Shown: positions 11,905 to 23,414, counted from the first letter of the stretch. The stretch: DNA of 64,000 nt from Holothuria scabra (GCA_037179385.1 CM074193.1:7833547-7897546), one strand, 5' to 3'. Notes: generated by a model not told the origin, from the sequence alone. Numbers and translations are program-made.

Positions 11905-12345
11905 AGCAGAATAATAATAATATAACAGTTCTTATATAGCGCCTTACACAAGAAGTCTCAAAGCGCTTAAACTATACAACAGGCGGTTAATAGGACAAAG
12001 TAAACAAATGAGTTTTCAAATTACTTTTAAATTGTCCAACAGTGGAAGAGTTCTTGACAAAAGATGGAAGGTCATTCCACAATTTCGCAGATACTGTTGA
12101 AAAAGCACGATCACCATAAGAATGGGTAACAGATGACGGCACATTTCAAAGAGACTGAGAGCTAGAACGTAGTTCACGTAAAGTCTTGTCATTAGATATA
12201 AGATCATTTAGATATAATGGAGCAAAACCATGGATGCATTTGTATGTCAGAGGAAGGATTTTGTAGTTGATACGATGCTGCACAGGAAATGAGTGAAGAT
12301 TACGAAGAACAGGGGTGATGATTAATCTGATCGGCTATCATTATG
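11905..12345 (-). pseudogene. 3' end of a CR1/L2-type LINE (5'-truncated)
   Basis: Read on the minus strand, the sequence encodes the typical C-terminal tail of a non-LTR retrotransposon polyprotein. Visible pieces are PVQHRINYKILPLTYKCIHG, FAPLYLNDLI, then an in-frame TGA after RSSSQSL, then YGDRAFSTVSAKLWNDLPS and FKSNLKTHLF. It is followed by the 3' signature 'aagcgctttgagac', 'ggcgctatataagaac' and an ATT repeat (11911-11921 on plus: ataataataat). Everything upstream (reverse transcriptase, endonuclease) is absent, so this is a dead, 5'-truncated copy. Assignment to the CR1/L2 group is from the tail motifs. Confidence 0.8.
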
Positions 12346-13846
12346 TGTACAGCGCAATGCATGGCTGTAGCTGCTGAAGCTTGGCTGAGAAAGCTTTGGT
12401 TTAGTTATTTTAAAAAAGTGCCTTATTAAATTTGATGTTAGTATTAAAAATTATACAAATAATTGCATAATCAGTCATGCTTAATTTTATTTATCAAATG
12501 GATTGAGTTTGGTGATTGATTTTTTTGGGGGGACTGGCCAGGAGATTTTGTATATTAGCTGATCTATATGTCAAATAATTGGCTAGTATGGCAGTCAACC
12601 ATAGCTTTCAATTGTTACATCAGTTGCTGATGGTATAGATGGCAAACAAGATGCAGATATAGAGGTCTTTAAACCTGCATCCAAAGAGGTTTCTAAGGTG
12701 TTCTGAGGTAAGATGACTCTACTGAGATGCTCACCATATGAACAGGGGTGTACATTAGTGTGAAATTTTACGTGGGTTGGCCATTAAGCCCTCTAGGCAA
12801 AATTTATCACATGAAAATGTTACAGTTGACGATAACAGTTACAAAAAGGGAGCATATATCTTCCTCTTCACATTGAATTTGATTTTGTTATAATGAGTAC
12901 ATTCTCATACTCACACAGTGAGCACATGCTAAAACAGTAATCACACTTTGCTTTGCATAATTGACTTACAAACAGTTCCCTGTCAGACTTATAGAAAGAC
13001 ATTTTTTTACACTATTTGCACACCTGCATGTGTCCACTTTACATTGACTTTTAATACTACCTACAATTTCAAAGTCAGTCAGCAACCAGGAATGATGCAA
13101 TCAAACCTACGCTATGAGTGGAATATTGGTACAGTTATAAAAATTTCCAAGGACATAAAACGAGTACTTATACAAAATCAGCGATTCTCTTTTACTTTTG
13201 TACCACTTCGGCTTTCACAGAAAACTAATTAAGTGTACAGTACTTATAAACCACAATAAAAACAATCTTTCAATTAGTTCAGCTATTAAAAAAGGGCTGG
13301 TCACACTACAGCAATTTTTAATCCAAAATTCAATTTGAATTTTTCTAAGTCAGACTAATAGCTTTTCATTCAGACTGTCTGTGAATGGTCATGCTACATC
13401 TAAAAGTGATCACAATTTACCTCACGATAAACTGTTTTATCATTTAATAACATATCTTTCAACAGAGAGATACTGTCTGCCAATGTGATGTCATAAAAGA
13501 ATTAGTTTACAATTTCTGTACAGTACAGTCCTCTGATACAACCCATATATCTACACAGGTTGACAAATTTTTGGCTCTTTCTGGCCAGAGATTCAGAAGA
13601 TTAACACTGAAACTCAAAAAAATCAGACTATAGGCCATCCCACTTGAAACCACTGTAGTGAGACTAGCAATTAATATTAGTTAAAGCATAAAGAATACTG
13701 TTTGAAAATTTTGGTACACAAATGTTATAATGCACTTGTTTCCTTCTTGCATTGCAATGCTACCCCTTCAGATTTGTCTCAATTTTAAAACAAATTAGAA
13801 AGCCACTGAGCCAAATTAAAGAATACCAACTTCAGAAGGTTAACTA
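12346..13846. other. No feature recognised
   Basis: No exon, element termini or tandem repeat seen. Part may be stefin 3' flanking sequence. Confidence 0.3.
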
Positions 13847-13848
13847 TA

Positions 13849-14111
13849 TAGATGAATCCGATCAGCGCTTGTGTTTAGTGACTAAAGGCAGCCATTGTGG
13901 GGTCCATCAGCCTTAAATTGTTTTCATTTAGTGTCTACATGAATTTCAAACCATCATATTCGGTGAAATTAAAGGAATCAAGATGTATTTCAGTGTACAA
14001 AAAATTCATGGTTACTGGCAGGCGAAGAAATGGAAAGATTAGAAGGTGATAGACCCCAGTCTGTTATGGTCAACTGAAATAGGACCATCACTTGCTGTCC
14101 GGATTCATCTA
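13849..14111 (-). mobile_element. TA-flanked MITE abutting the stefin stop codon
   Basis: Perfect 12-bp terminal inverted repeats TAGATGAATCCG (13849-13860) and CGGATTCATCTA (14100-14111) are flanked by TA on both sides. The body matches, in opposite orientation, 14946-15203 ('ggctgatggaccccacta', 'gggtttgaaattcaagtag') and 54986-55261. The 263-bp element ends 8 bases from the stop codon of the stefin gene, so it forms the start of its 3' UTR. TA duplication suggests a Tc1/mariner-type mobiliser (inference). Confidence 0.85.
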
Positions 14112-14119
14112 TAAAATAT

Positions 14120-14239
14120 TTAGAAGTACTCAATATCGTCTCCCTCTGTTTTATTATCCTGGAAACTTGATAAGCTGACTGTTCCACTAAAATGTTTGTA
14201 GATTCTGACATGGATGTACTTGCCTTCCCCGACTTTCAC
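14120..14239 (-). CDS. Stefin coding exon 3 (residues 61-99) and stop
   Basis: Acceptor TTTTTCAG at 14241-14240. 39 codons then TAA at 14122-14120. It encodes the third to fifth beta strands of the fold. Confidence 0.93.
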   Translation of the reverse strand: MKVGEGKYIHVRIYKHFSGTVSLSSFQDNKTEGDDIEYF

Positions 14240-17200
14240 CTGAAAAACAGAGAAAAGACATTTATCATATGTGTAACATGGTGACCTTCATGTGCTATAC
14301 CCTGTATTATGCAGAACTTTTTCATTAAAATGACATTTGTATTTATAAAGACCGGAAGCTGTTCTCAGCTGAAGGGGGTGGGAGGCTGAACCTTGTTTTA
14401 ATTACTGTCTTGGCCAATAAAGGGCCAAAAAGGTCCTCTGGAAAATTCTGGAAGTCCTATTTGCTGCTGTAGTATTGCAAATGGTAAAGGTAGTAAAGGC
14501 AAATTTTTGACAACGTTCACCCGACTTCTTTTTTTGTATATTCGGGACAATATCTGTCTTCTTCATACTGATATGAAGCAGATAAACAGAGTACATTATA
14601 TATATCAAATATCAAATATATATCAGCAAATTAAGAAACAGTCCATATGAAGAGGTGTTTTTAAGACAATCAGAGTTTCCAGGCAATACCCCAACCTGTG
14701 ACAATGACTACAGAATAACCTTTGACCTAAACAATGAAGTGATTCCCTCTTAATAATATGATACACCCCTTCAAACAGTGTGAGAACTCACACAGTTGCC
14801 CTTATAAAAGGTTGTTAAATTTACAACATATCAAGAGACAAAAATGCAAACAATAAACACACAAGCTTGTTAAGGCGGCTTCATTCATGGTTGCACACAT
14901 ACTGAGACATCATGACTGACACAGGAATATATACATCAGCAGCTTTAGACGAATCCAAACAGAATGTGATGGTACGATTTCAGTTGGCAATAATTGGGGT
15001 CTATCACCTTTTTATCTTTCAATTTCCTTGCTTGCCTGTAACTTAGATGTTTGTACACTGAAATGCATTTTGATTCCCTTTATTCCACTGTATATGAGGG
15101 TTTGAAATTCAAGTAGACAATAAAAGAAGACCATTTAAGGCTGATGGACCCCACTAATGACTGCATGCAGTCACTAAACACAACTGCTGATTGAATTCGT
15201 GTATAAACATTGATTACTAATCCACTAATGAAAATTGGCCCCTCCACCCCCTCCAGTATTATACAAATTGAAGTAGCCGTAAAAAGGAAACTTTGCAATC
15301 TGAATTGAAAAACAGGAAAATAAAAAGTTTTATTTAATATGAGTCACATTTCATGAAAACAAGAAAAAGGAGTAATGATGCAAAACAGTGAATTCTACTG
15401 TTGAATGTTTTGGGAAGGATACAAGTTGTCTTCTTTTTTTATTTCCTGGTGTGTAAAACTGAAATTCAGCCATTTGATGGCAAACAGAAATGGTTAAGGC
15501 ATACAAGGATTAAGTATTTCACAGACAATAAAGACTTCAATTGGTATTCATACAACCACCTCTAGTTGAACAAACTTGGAACAGAATTTAAGGGTACATA
15601 AATTTACACAAGATCAAGATATGATTGACTGCATATCCACTACTGTACATCGAATTTGTAGTGCAAATGTGGATCAGATCAGATCCACCAATCTCAGATT
15701 TTGATCCTGGAGTTTACTAGGGAGGATCAGATCATTTAAGGTAATTCAAAACTTGAAGTCAACATGCTCTGAAATCAACAGTGACCTCAGATCAATTTTG
15801 AATCAATGTAATTCATTAAGAGGTCTGTCTGCTGAAGTACCTATCAGTAGGTAGCCAGGTTTGTGTCAGGGAAGAGGGGAGGGGGTGGGGGGTTTGGGGC
15901 ACAACATGAGGGAAAAGTATACAGATAAAAAGAAAAAACTGGTATTTTAGGTTTTTTTTGCAATGCAAGGTCAGGGGGGTTTCTAACCCCCAAACCCACC
16001 CCTGTGGCTATGCCACTGGTACCTATTAATGTGCAGAGGAAGAGTTCAGAGTATGAACAGATGTAAATGCACTAAGATCAAACCATACATGCTGTTTGAT
16101 CTGCCCACAAGATCTGATCAGGATCCAGTGTAAATACAAGCCCTAAGTCTACCCCTAGTCTCCTCTTCTTCAAGTGTTAATTTCCTGAACATGAACCAGA
16201 TCTAATCTTGATGGAAAAGAACCACACACCAACTGTTCTTGATACAATTTGGCCTAGCAAGATCAAGACTGAAGGCCAAATACTCTCACTCCAAAAAGTA
16301 CAAATTCTCCTGAGCTACTTACTTAAGCCCCTCACACAACTGTCTTAAATTCATCCTCATCCAGACAATCTCAGTTTATTGCTTCAGGTTGAGTACATAA
16401 GACCCCAATATTATGCAATCAAAATAAACACTTTATGTAACGTACAGTACATGCTGTATAATACAAAATGAGCTTCTATATTCTCTATTTTTTATCTATC
16501 TATAAAAGAGCTATGCCAATAGAGAATTTCTGTGGACTACTACAAAAATTGTAGCTTGGAGATGTAGGGATTAGGCCTTTGAATGCACCCAAATACAAGG
16601 AAACAAATATTCTTCCACATGTTACATTTAATAAAATAGTATTGATGTGAAGAGGTACTCACTTTGACAAAATAATTGACACCAGCCACAACTTGGGTTT
16701 TAAAGCTCACTGCTTCAAAAGTTTTAAATGTTCTACCAGCTGCTTCCTGCACTTCATTTTTCACCTGGTAAAGCCAGAAAATGAGAAAACTTTGTTTAAA
16801 AGTAAGTGTATAAAATTACTTATGATACAGATGCTGTGTAGCTCAACAACCTATAGTACTCCATGTGGGCTCATTCCATCTACAGCATTTGAAGACTGCC
16901 ACATTCCCCAAAACTTTCAACTGGCGAAATGTCTCTCAATTTTAAAGTTACATATATAAAATAGCACTGTTCATCTTTGACAGAGGAAGTCATATACTTG
17001 TACAATATACCACCCTCCGTTATCACCACCAGAATATTTGGGAACTGACTAGGTACCTGAATTCCAGGGAGGGAAAACTGTGTAAGTGGTAATTGTCAGC
17101 ATGGCTGTATGGAACTCTTTCTCCCGGTGGGTGGGGGCAGTGACATTTTGCCCGACTCCAGATCCCCAACCAGGACATAATCTCTGCCTGACTGAGGCAT

Positions 17201-18464
17201 TGAAGTCAGTGTGATTCAGCAAGTTTTTTGTAAATTGGGGGTGGGGAGGGTCTGCATCCCAAGTCCCCTCCCCCTCACACCCTCTCCCCTCCCCCTATTG
17301 GGGGGAAAATATGTACAAATTTATTAAGCCAATGGCAAACTTCAAGGTCTCTGGGCTACAGGCCACTACAGTGACAATCCAAATGCTACTTCAGGCATTA
17401 CAGAGCATAAAGCAATTATCCTAGACTTCTTTCAAAACAACAATTACAGTATTACATCTCACAAGCCTGTGAGCCACAACTGGAAAAAGGCCGTGGCCAG
17501 CTTGACTTGAACCAATAGGTTGGAAACTGGACCGTAAAACTCTATCTAACTCTAACTCTAACACTCTACATCTCACAAATTTCCTCCAGTTTCTCTGACA
17601 AGTATTTTTCATGATATTTCAGGACATGCTGTAAATACTACAAATGCAGGGTACATCAATTAGTGATGAACTCCTAGCATATTTTATAGTTATGAGGGAG
17701 AAAAATTTTGTCACATGACTAACAAGAGCCATTCATGAAATAGGAGAGTCTACTACAGTACACCAATCCAAGCTCAGTCTGCTATATACAGCATACCAGT
17801 CCATGCAAGGTCAGTCTACTACAGGACACTAATCCAAATTGCATTTTCTGCTTTTTCCTTTTAAATGTCATTTGTTCCTTCCCTGGCAATTTACAAGGAC
17901 CATGACATCGATGAGCTTATCAGATTAGCATATAATGAGATGAATTCAATATAAAATGAGCTGCAGGCCAGCTTTCAATTGTGCTGGAAACAAATCAGAT
18001 AAAATTTTTGCCCAACTTCCTCCAAAAGAATCATCCTGTGTGGTATTCTATAGCACATCCTTATAACTTGAATTGAAAAACACTAGAAATTACAAATGAC
18101 CATTCTTCTCACAAATGAATTAAAAATTTTCCAGAATTAAAGATATATTTTCATATGATACAATTTTAAGTCTATTGGAAAAGGATCTATCTAAACCTTT
18201 TTCCAAAATTTTGAACATGTTTTGTCAGCATACAGTACATGAACATTTTACATATTGAAGAGTAAAGCACAAAAACAACATAATTGCCAAAACTAAGAAG
18301 AATACATGTATAAAAATAGACAAAAAAAAAAAGTATGTAAAAAAAAGAAGAAAAACAAAAACAAAGATCCTCAAGCCTTAACTTACTCCATCAAGCAGAG
18401 ACTGGACCTCTTCTGTGGCTTCTTGCACTCCTCCTATACCTCCCATCTTTAGTTGGGAAGCCAT
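14120..18464 (-). CDS. Stefin (cystatin B-like cytosolic cysteine-protease inhibitor), complete, 3 coding exons
   Basis: The joined exons 18464-18387, 16764-16663 and 14239-14120 encode 99 residues, the usual stefin length (about 98). Both introns are phase 0 with GT-AG borders. Stefins are tight reversible inhibitors of papain-like proteases (cathepsins B, H, L, S) in cytosol and nucleus. Seen here: N-terminal glycine pair at residues 8-9 (KMGG), the QVVAG first-hairpin motif at residues 50-54 (QVVAGVNYFVK), and a C-terminal half VKVGEGKYIHVRIYKH ending DDIEYF. There is no signal peptide and there are no cysteines, as expected for stefins rather than secreted cystatins. The second-hairpin Leu-Pro-Gly-like site is Phe-Ser-Gly (77-79). 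A candidate 5' UTR splice acceptor lies at 18485-18484, so the promoter may be further upstream. A MITE begins 8 bases after the stop. Confidence 0.93.
14946..15203 (+). mobile_element. TA-family MITE in stefin intron 2, inverted relative to the 3' UTR copy
   Basis: It begins TAGACGAATCC and ends GAATTCGTGTA. The body is the reverse complement of 13849-14111 ('ttggggtctatcacc', 'ttaaggctgatggacccc', 'actgcatgcagtcac'). It lies between stefin exons 2 and 3. Confidence 0.75.
15845..16018. mobile_element. hAT-like MITE, CAGTGGCATAGCC family, perfect 8-bp TSD
   Basis: GTACCTAT at 15837-15844 and 16019-16026 flanks a 174-bp element with ends CAGTAGGTAGCCAGG and, reversed, CAGTGGCATAGCCACAGG. The body ('ggggcacaacatgaggg', 'gcaatgcaaggt') recurs at 43257-43415. 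In stefin intron 2. Many other CAGTGGCGTA/TACGCCACTG ends in the window belong to this terminus type. Confidence 0.85.
16273..16578. mobile_element. TTAA element family T1 (copy) in stefin intron 2
   Basis: It starts AGGCCAAATACTCTCACTCC and ends 'ttaggccttt'. It shares 'cctcatccagaca', 'agtttattgcttcagg' and 'attgtagcttgga' with 51985-53165 and 21372-21705. Flanking TTAA is decayed (CTGA / TTGA), so it is an old copy. An intact TTAA inside (at about 16322) marks the site used by another MITE in the 4.7-kb copy. Confidence 0.65.
16663..16764 (-). CDS. Stefin coding exon 2 (residues 27-60), carries QVVAG
   Basis: Acceptor CCAG at 16766-16765, donor AAA|GTGAGT at 16662-16661. 34 codons, including FKTFEAVSFKTQVVAG, the inhibitory loop and its leading strand. 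Confidence 0.93.
17120..17870. repeat. Repeat scraps in stefin intron 1
   Basis: Purine/pyrimidine-rich G/C runs lie at 17230-17310. The SINE-like phrase 'aaccaataggttggaaact' is at 17510-17530, followed by a short (CTAACT)n run. A partial family T3 piece ('gtcacatgact', 'gagccattcatgaaatagg') is at 17710-17745. No coding exon beyond the stefin ones. Confidence 0.4.
18387..18464 (-). CDS. Stefin coding exon 1 (residues 1-26)
   Basis: ATG at 18464-18462, the only in-frame ATG before the glycine pair. It encodes MASQLKMGGIGGVQEATEE and then VQSLLDG. The donor is GGA|GTAAGT at 18386-18385. Confidence 0.9.
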
Positions 18465-18998
18465 GATGATTTTTTTTTCTTTACTAAAAATTGAGCAAAA
18501 GAGTTAAAATATCTACAGTATTTTATATTACAAGCTTTATACACTAATAAGTACACATATGCTGAATACCAGTACTTTCAATAATTTGTGCAGTTATAAA
18601 TTGATAGATCAGAACCATGCAGAAGGAAGTTGCCTAAGATCATAATTCAAAAAGTAGAGTCTGTTGAAAGACAGGAGTTTTATTTCTTCCGATCTAGAGG
18701 AATTAACCTCAAAAGACAGCATGGTCGGCACAGTGGGTAGCTATACACCAGTGCAACACAACAATGCACTATAAAGTTCAGTTTCCATGCATACTGCCGT
18801 ACTGCACTGTGAAAATTTCCTGATTAACTCCCTTCTGTTTTTACAATTATATTTTTCCTGTTTCATGTGTAACACAATCCTACCGATGACAGTGATAATG
18901 TCACTGCTCAGATTAACTGGGTAATGTAGATCAGGTGACCATGCTTCTCAATGCTTCCCACTGAGATTGTATCAACTGGTTGCTTACAACATAATTTA
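18465..18998. promoter_or_regulatory. Stefin 5' flank
   Basis: Sequence upstream of the stefin ATG. On the minus strand, 'gctcaatttttag' could be a 5' UTR acceptor 19 bases before the ATG leader. No TATA box was singled out. A promoter assignment would need transcript data. Confidence 0.25.
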
Positions 18999-19002
18999 TT
19001 AA

Positions 19003-19299
19003 AGGGCCAAACCTCTCACCCCAAACTACAGTTTTGGTACCCGGGTACCGAAATTCTCAATTGGCTCAACTGTTTGATTGGCAGCTAATTCAACCAATGC
19101 AGAGTGCTAAAGCTTATATTACACAGCATGAACGGTACTGAGAGTGTTTTGATTTTATAAATTGAGTTTTTCTATACTCACCCTGAAGCAATAAACAGAG
19201 ATTGTGTCTGGAAAAGGATGAATGTCAGACAATTGTGGGAGAGGCTTTAGTAAGAAGGTTAGGAGAATTGGTACTGTTTGGGGTGAGAGAACTGGGCCT
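19003..19299. mobile_element. TTAA element family T1, complete reference copy
   Basis: TTAA at 18999-19002 and 19300-19303 flanks 297 bp. Termini AGGGCCAAACCTCTCACCCC and, reversed, AGGCCCAGTTCTCTCACCCC match. It contains 'ggtacccgggtaccg' and 'caataaacagagattgtgtc'. No open frame. Non-autonomous, piggyBac- or Kolobok-type target choice (inference). Confidence 0.85.
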
Positions 19300-19524
19300 T
19301 TAAGGAAAAAGTACTTGTTAATTCTGATGAAGATTTACAGTACTTGCAAATGTTGATCATTTTTCCATTGTATGATGTATTCATGATTACTAAAATTGCT
19401 TTCCCACCTGAGAATTTCCCAATTTCTTTTACTGGAAAAGGTATCTAACAAGTCCTACTTCATCACTCTATTGTTTACTGAACCATGTAAAGGCACAAGG
19501 AAGTAAAGAGCACTAGGACTTGGT

Positions 19525-20561
19525 CCTTATTGTCCAAATCCTGTCAAATACACAATAGCTCTGCAGGGGGGTAGTGTTTAGCACACTTCCATTGCATTTG
19601 AAATGTAATATTGACACATCCTGCATATAACTGACATCAAAAGCATTCCTAAGCTAGCCAGCCAAATTTCTGAAAGTCAAACACATAAAGCTCTCTTTCA
19701 TTGACTACACATTACAGTACCATACCAAAATAAAACTCTGTGATAGTGAGATTTGTATAAATTGTATTGTTGGACATATTGAAGAAGTACTTGACTTCTG
19801 TCCTTTTCAATACCTTATGAATCATCATAGTCATAAAGTTTAATCAAATTCTTTTAGTTAACTGAGCTTGAATTCCTAGCACTATCATCTGTTTTGTCCA
19901 AATACACAATAGCTCTGCAGGGGAGTAGTGTTTAACACCCTTCTATTGAATTTGAAATGTAATATTGACACATCCTGCATATAACTGACATCAAAAGCAT
20001 TCCTAAGTTAGCCAGCCAAATTTCTGAAAGTCAAACACATAAAGCTCCCTTTCATTGACTACATATTACAGTACCATACCAAATTAAAACTCTGTGATAG
20101 TGAGATTTGTATAAATTGTATTGTTGGACATATTGAAGAAGTACTTGACTTCTGTCCTTTTCAATACCTTATGAATCATCATAGTCATAAAGTTTAATCA
20201 AATTCTTTTAGTTAACTGAGCTTGAATTCCTAGCACTATCATCTGTTTTGTCCAAATACACAATAGCTCTGCAGGGGAGTAGTGTTTAACACCCTTCTAT
20301 TGAATTTGAAATGTAATATTGACACATCCTGCATATAACTGACATCAAAAGCATTCCTAAGTTAGCCAGCCAAATTTCTGAAAGTCAAACACATAAAGCT
20401 CCCTTTCATTGACTACATATTACAGTACCATACCAAATTAAAACTCTGTGATAGTGAGATTTGTATTTGCATTGTTGGACATATTGAAGAAGTCCTTGAC
20501 TTCTGTCCTTTTCAATACCTTATGAATACATCATAGTCATAAAGTTTAATCATAATCTTAG
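19525..20561. repeat. 354-bp satellite, about 2.9 units
   Basis: The word 'ctctgcagggg' recurs at 19561, 19915 and 20269, spaced exactly 354 bp. Units 2 and 3 are almost identical; unit 1 differs by scattered changes. The array stops at 20561 beside a TTAA and resumes for about 45 bases at 21163 ('ctcctagcactgttgtc'), so it was interrupted by the insertions that follow. Confidence 0.92.
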
Positions 20562-20565
20562 TTAA

Positions 20566-20816
20566 CCCTTTGCTGTTGTGCTCCCATCAGGGCATATTTG
20601 CCCACCTCAGGAGTGGGCAGAAAAGCGGACGTAGCACGCCTCGCATCAGCTTCCCTAGGTTAGTGGACCTGTGACCTTAAACTATTGTCCCTCTCGTTGT
20701 TGTGGTGGAATTTTTGGGTAGCTACTCGCAGTTTCGAGCTCGGCATGAAACAGTAAAGATGGGTGACAGCCCCGCTCTCTGTATGGGTCCAAAAGGACCC
20801 AAACAATGGTAAAGGG
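20566..20816. mobile_element. piggyBac-like MITE (CCCTTT ends), copy 1
   Basis: TTAA at 20562-20565 and 20817-20820 flanks 251 bp with ends CCCTTTGCTGTTG and, reversed, CCCTTTACCATTG. About 90% alike to 20910-21158. The CCY terminus and TTAA target are piggyBac hallmarks. It contains the palindrome 'gggtccaaaaggaccc'. Confidence 0.85.
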
Positions 20817-20909
20817 TTAAAATAAGCCTGTGGAGTGCGTTTACTGCAAAGCTGATGTCGCTCTCTCTGCGTGTGTGCACAGACCCGTGCTATAGATACT
20901 TTAGATTAG

Positions 20910-21158
20910 CCCTTTATCGTTGTACTCTGATCCGGCATATTTGCCCACCTCGGGAGTGGGCCGAAAAGCGGATGTAGCATGCCCCCCATCAGCTTCGGTA
21001 GGTAATTGGACCCGTGACCTTAAACTATTGTCCCTCTCGTTGTTGTGACCAAATTTTCGGGTAGCTGCTCACAGTTTCGAGCTCCATGTGAAACAGTAAA
21101 GATGGGTGACAGCCGCGCTCTCCGTATGGGCCAAAAGGACCCAAACAATGGTGAAGGG
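20910..21158. mobile_element. piggyBac-like MITE (CCCTTT ends), copy 2
   Basis: Right TTAA is at 21159-21162; the left site is TTAG (20906-20909). Same orientation as copy 1, 93 bp apart. The pair together sits in one TTAA of the 354-bp satellite. Confidence 0.8.
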
Positions 21159-21371
21159 TTAACTGAACATGGTACTCCTAGCACTGTTGTCTATTTTGTC
21201 CTTTTCATACTCAGAATTACATGTATCTAACATTTTGAGTCAAGAATGTCCACTCCATGGATTTTTGATGAGCCTCCTGGACACTTGCAAGCAGTTGCTA
21301 ACTAAACAAAGCAATGAGAGATTTTCTTACTAAAGGTTAAACAATTTGATGAAACAAACATCTGATTTTAA

Positions 21372-21705
21372 AGGTGGAGAAGAATTAAAAATTGCATTTG
21401 TAAATAATCACACTAAAAAGATATTACTCCCAAACAAAATTCTAATTCTTCTAACCTAATTAAGCCCCTCCTACAACTGTCTAAAACTCATCTTCATGCA
21501 GACACAATTCCAGTTTATTGTTTTAGGGTGAATATAAAAGGCCCAATGCATAATCAGGGCATTGTCAGCACAGGACATGTTGTTCAAAGTGCTACAGTAC
21601 TTTAAAATTTTTTGACTCTGCTGTCAATCAGAGAGCTGTGCCAAGTGAAAATTTCTGTTGAATAACAGTTGTAGTTACAGTAGGAGTAAGTAGAGTTACC
21701 TGCCT
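21372..21705. mobile_element. TTAA element family T1 (diverged copy)
   Basis: It shares 'aagcccctcctacaactgtc', 'catcttcatgcagacaca' and 'agagctgtgccaagtg' with the other T1 copies. TTAA is present near both ends (21368-21371, 21706-21709). The left terminus is uncertain. Confidence 0.5.
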
Positions 21706-21709
21706 TTAA

Positions 21710-23410
21710 AACAGCACAAACCTGAGTAAAATTAGCAGCCTACTGTACATTGAATGCCTTTATGCATGCACCCTGAATAGCTCCCAAGTTCCAAGAGACC
21801 AGATGTGGGTCCATCTCTGATCTGTCCTTTGGTGGACTGCTGGCCTGGGGGATGGGTATATGGGGAGGGTTGTCCCACTCCCCTTTTTAAAAATTTTGAA
21901 TTTAGTGTCTACATGCAATTTAATTGCATTTTTTTGCAAATCAATCAAAGCAATTTCACTAGGCAATCGAAAAAAATTCAGTAAAGTACTGAATTTCTTC
22001 CGTAACCTACAGAAATTGTGTAAACTGATTTGTCGAAATATTACTTAACAGATACTCACAAACGCACAATTATTGAAACCTCTCCAAATCACAACATTCA
22101 TTGGTTATGGTTTCCATAATTTTTTGGTACATTATTTAGGCCTACAGTGGTAGTACTGCTGCTAGGTATGACACTTGAGCAAGTGGTTTCCAATATGTAC
22201 GTTTGTAAATCTCCCATAGCATTCTAGCAATGGAAACACACAGTCAAGTGTCAAGAGACAACGTTCATTTGTTGGCATTCTGAGACAAGCCTGCCTCTAA
22301 CCTGCCAAGTAGGCATTCATTTTTGCTATTGTAAGTGGTTTTGCACAGTGTTTCAATACTTGAGATATTAACACTGACAGGAATATATCCAGTACCTGCT
22401 GTGAGACATGATACTAAATTTGTAGTTACCAGAAAGCTGTCTTATTTGTAATTTGTGTGGTTCTCTAAAGATGCAATAGAGATTTGAAATGCGGGTTTTT
22501 CAATGGGCTTGGGGGGTCAGTGGGTTTGAGCATTCAAATGTGGGTTATTAATATGAAATGCAGGTCACTTGAGAGGTACTGTACTGTATGACCCCGAGAT
22601 TAGTTAACCTACTTCTTCTGCAGACACTTCACCCATACTCTAAGTAAAGGGGACATAAGGCTGATTACACAAATGAGCACCCCTAAATTCTTTTTCATGA
22701 CATACAGTTGAACATATCATATCCTCTTCACAGATTTGCAGTGAAAAATCTAATTTCTACCTACACCTGTAGGTGTGTACTACATTATTTTATGCTATTA
22801 TAGCCTATTAAACACTTTTACGCACTAAAAATCTTTGAATCGGAAGTTACAGATCTACAGTAATGTTTGCTCCCTGGAAAGTTTTACAGAACAAAATATC
22901 CATAACCACCTACTGTACTAATGGCACAAATGCAAATAAATCCCCAAGAAGCTCTCCAACCGTCTCCCTCAAAACAAAATAAATGAATAAAACCTTACCC
23001 ACTAAAAAGCTACCTTTAATACCTTGTAGATGGTGTCTGGTTCACACCACTGTAATAACACAGCTTATGTTATATTCCACACATTGGATACTGAACTTAC
23101 CTTTTGTCAAAAACAACAGATCTTATCAATGGAACCACTGTATGAAGAGTAGCACTGTACTATATGAGCCCACTGTGCATTACTTGTACTTCCTTGTTCC
23201 CTCTTAATATTTTCTCCGTTTCTGTTGAAATAAAATATTTCAGAATAGAGTCAAATGTCAATATCATCAGTTCGGCAGATCACATGCTACAAAATGCAAT
23301 AGTTGCAACCTGCACTAGTGAAAACCACATGGTCAGGAAAACTCAAAATTGAAAAGCCACATCTAAACATTTATTGTATTCACCTTATACCTACTTTATC
23401 CTCATTTAAT
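21710..23410. other. No feature recognised
   Basis: No supported gene or complete element. Short frames are unsupported. Confidence 0.3.
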
Positions 23411-23414
23411 TTAA

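Noticed and set aside
16540..16764. 74-codon minus-strand frame taken as a whole gene
   Set aside because: Only its first 34 codons are stefin exon 2; the rest is intron read-through after a GTGAGT donor.
19525..20561. CRISPR-like repeat array
   Set aside because: Units are 354 bp with no spacer structure, in a eukaryotic genome; it is a satellite.
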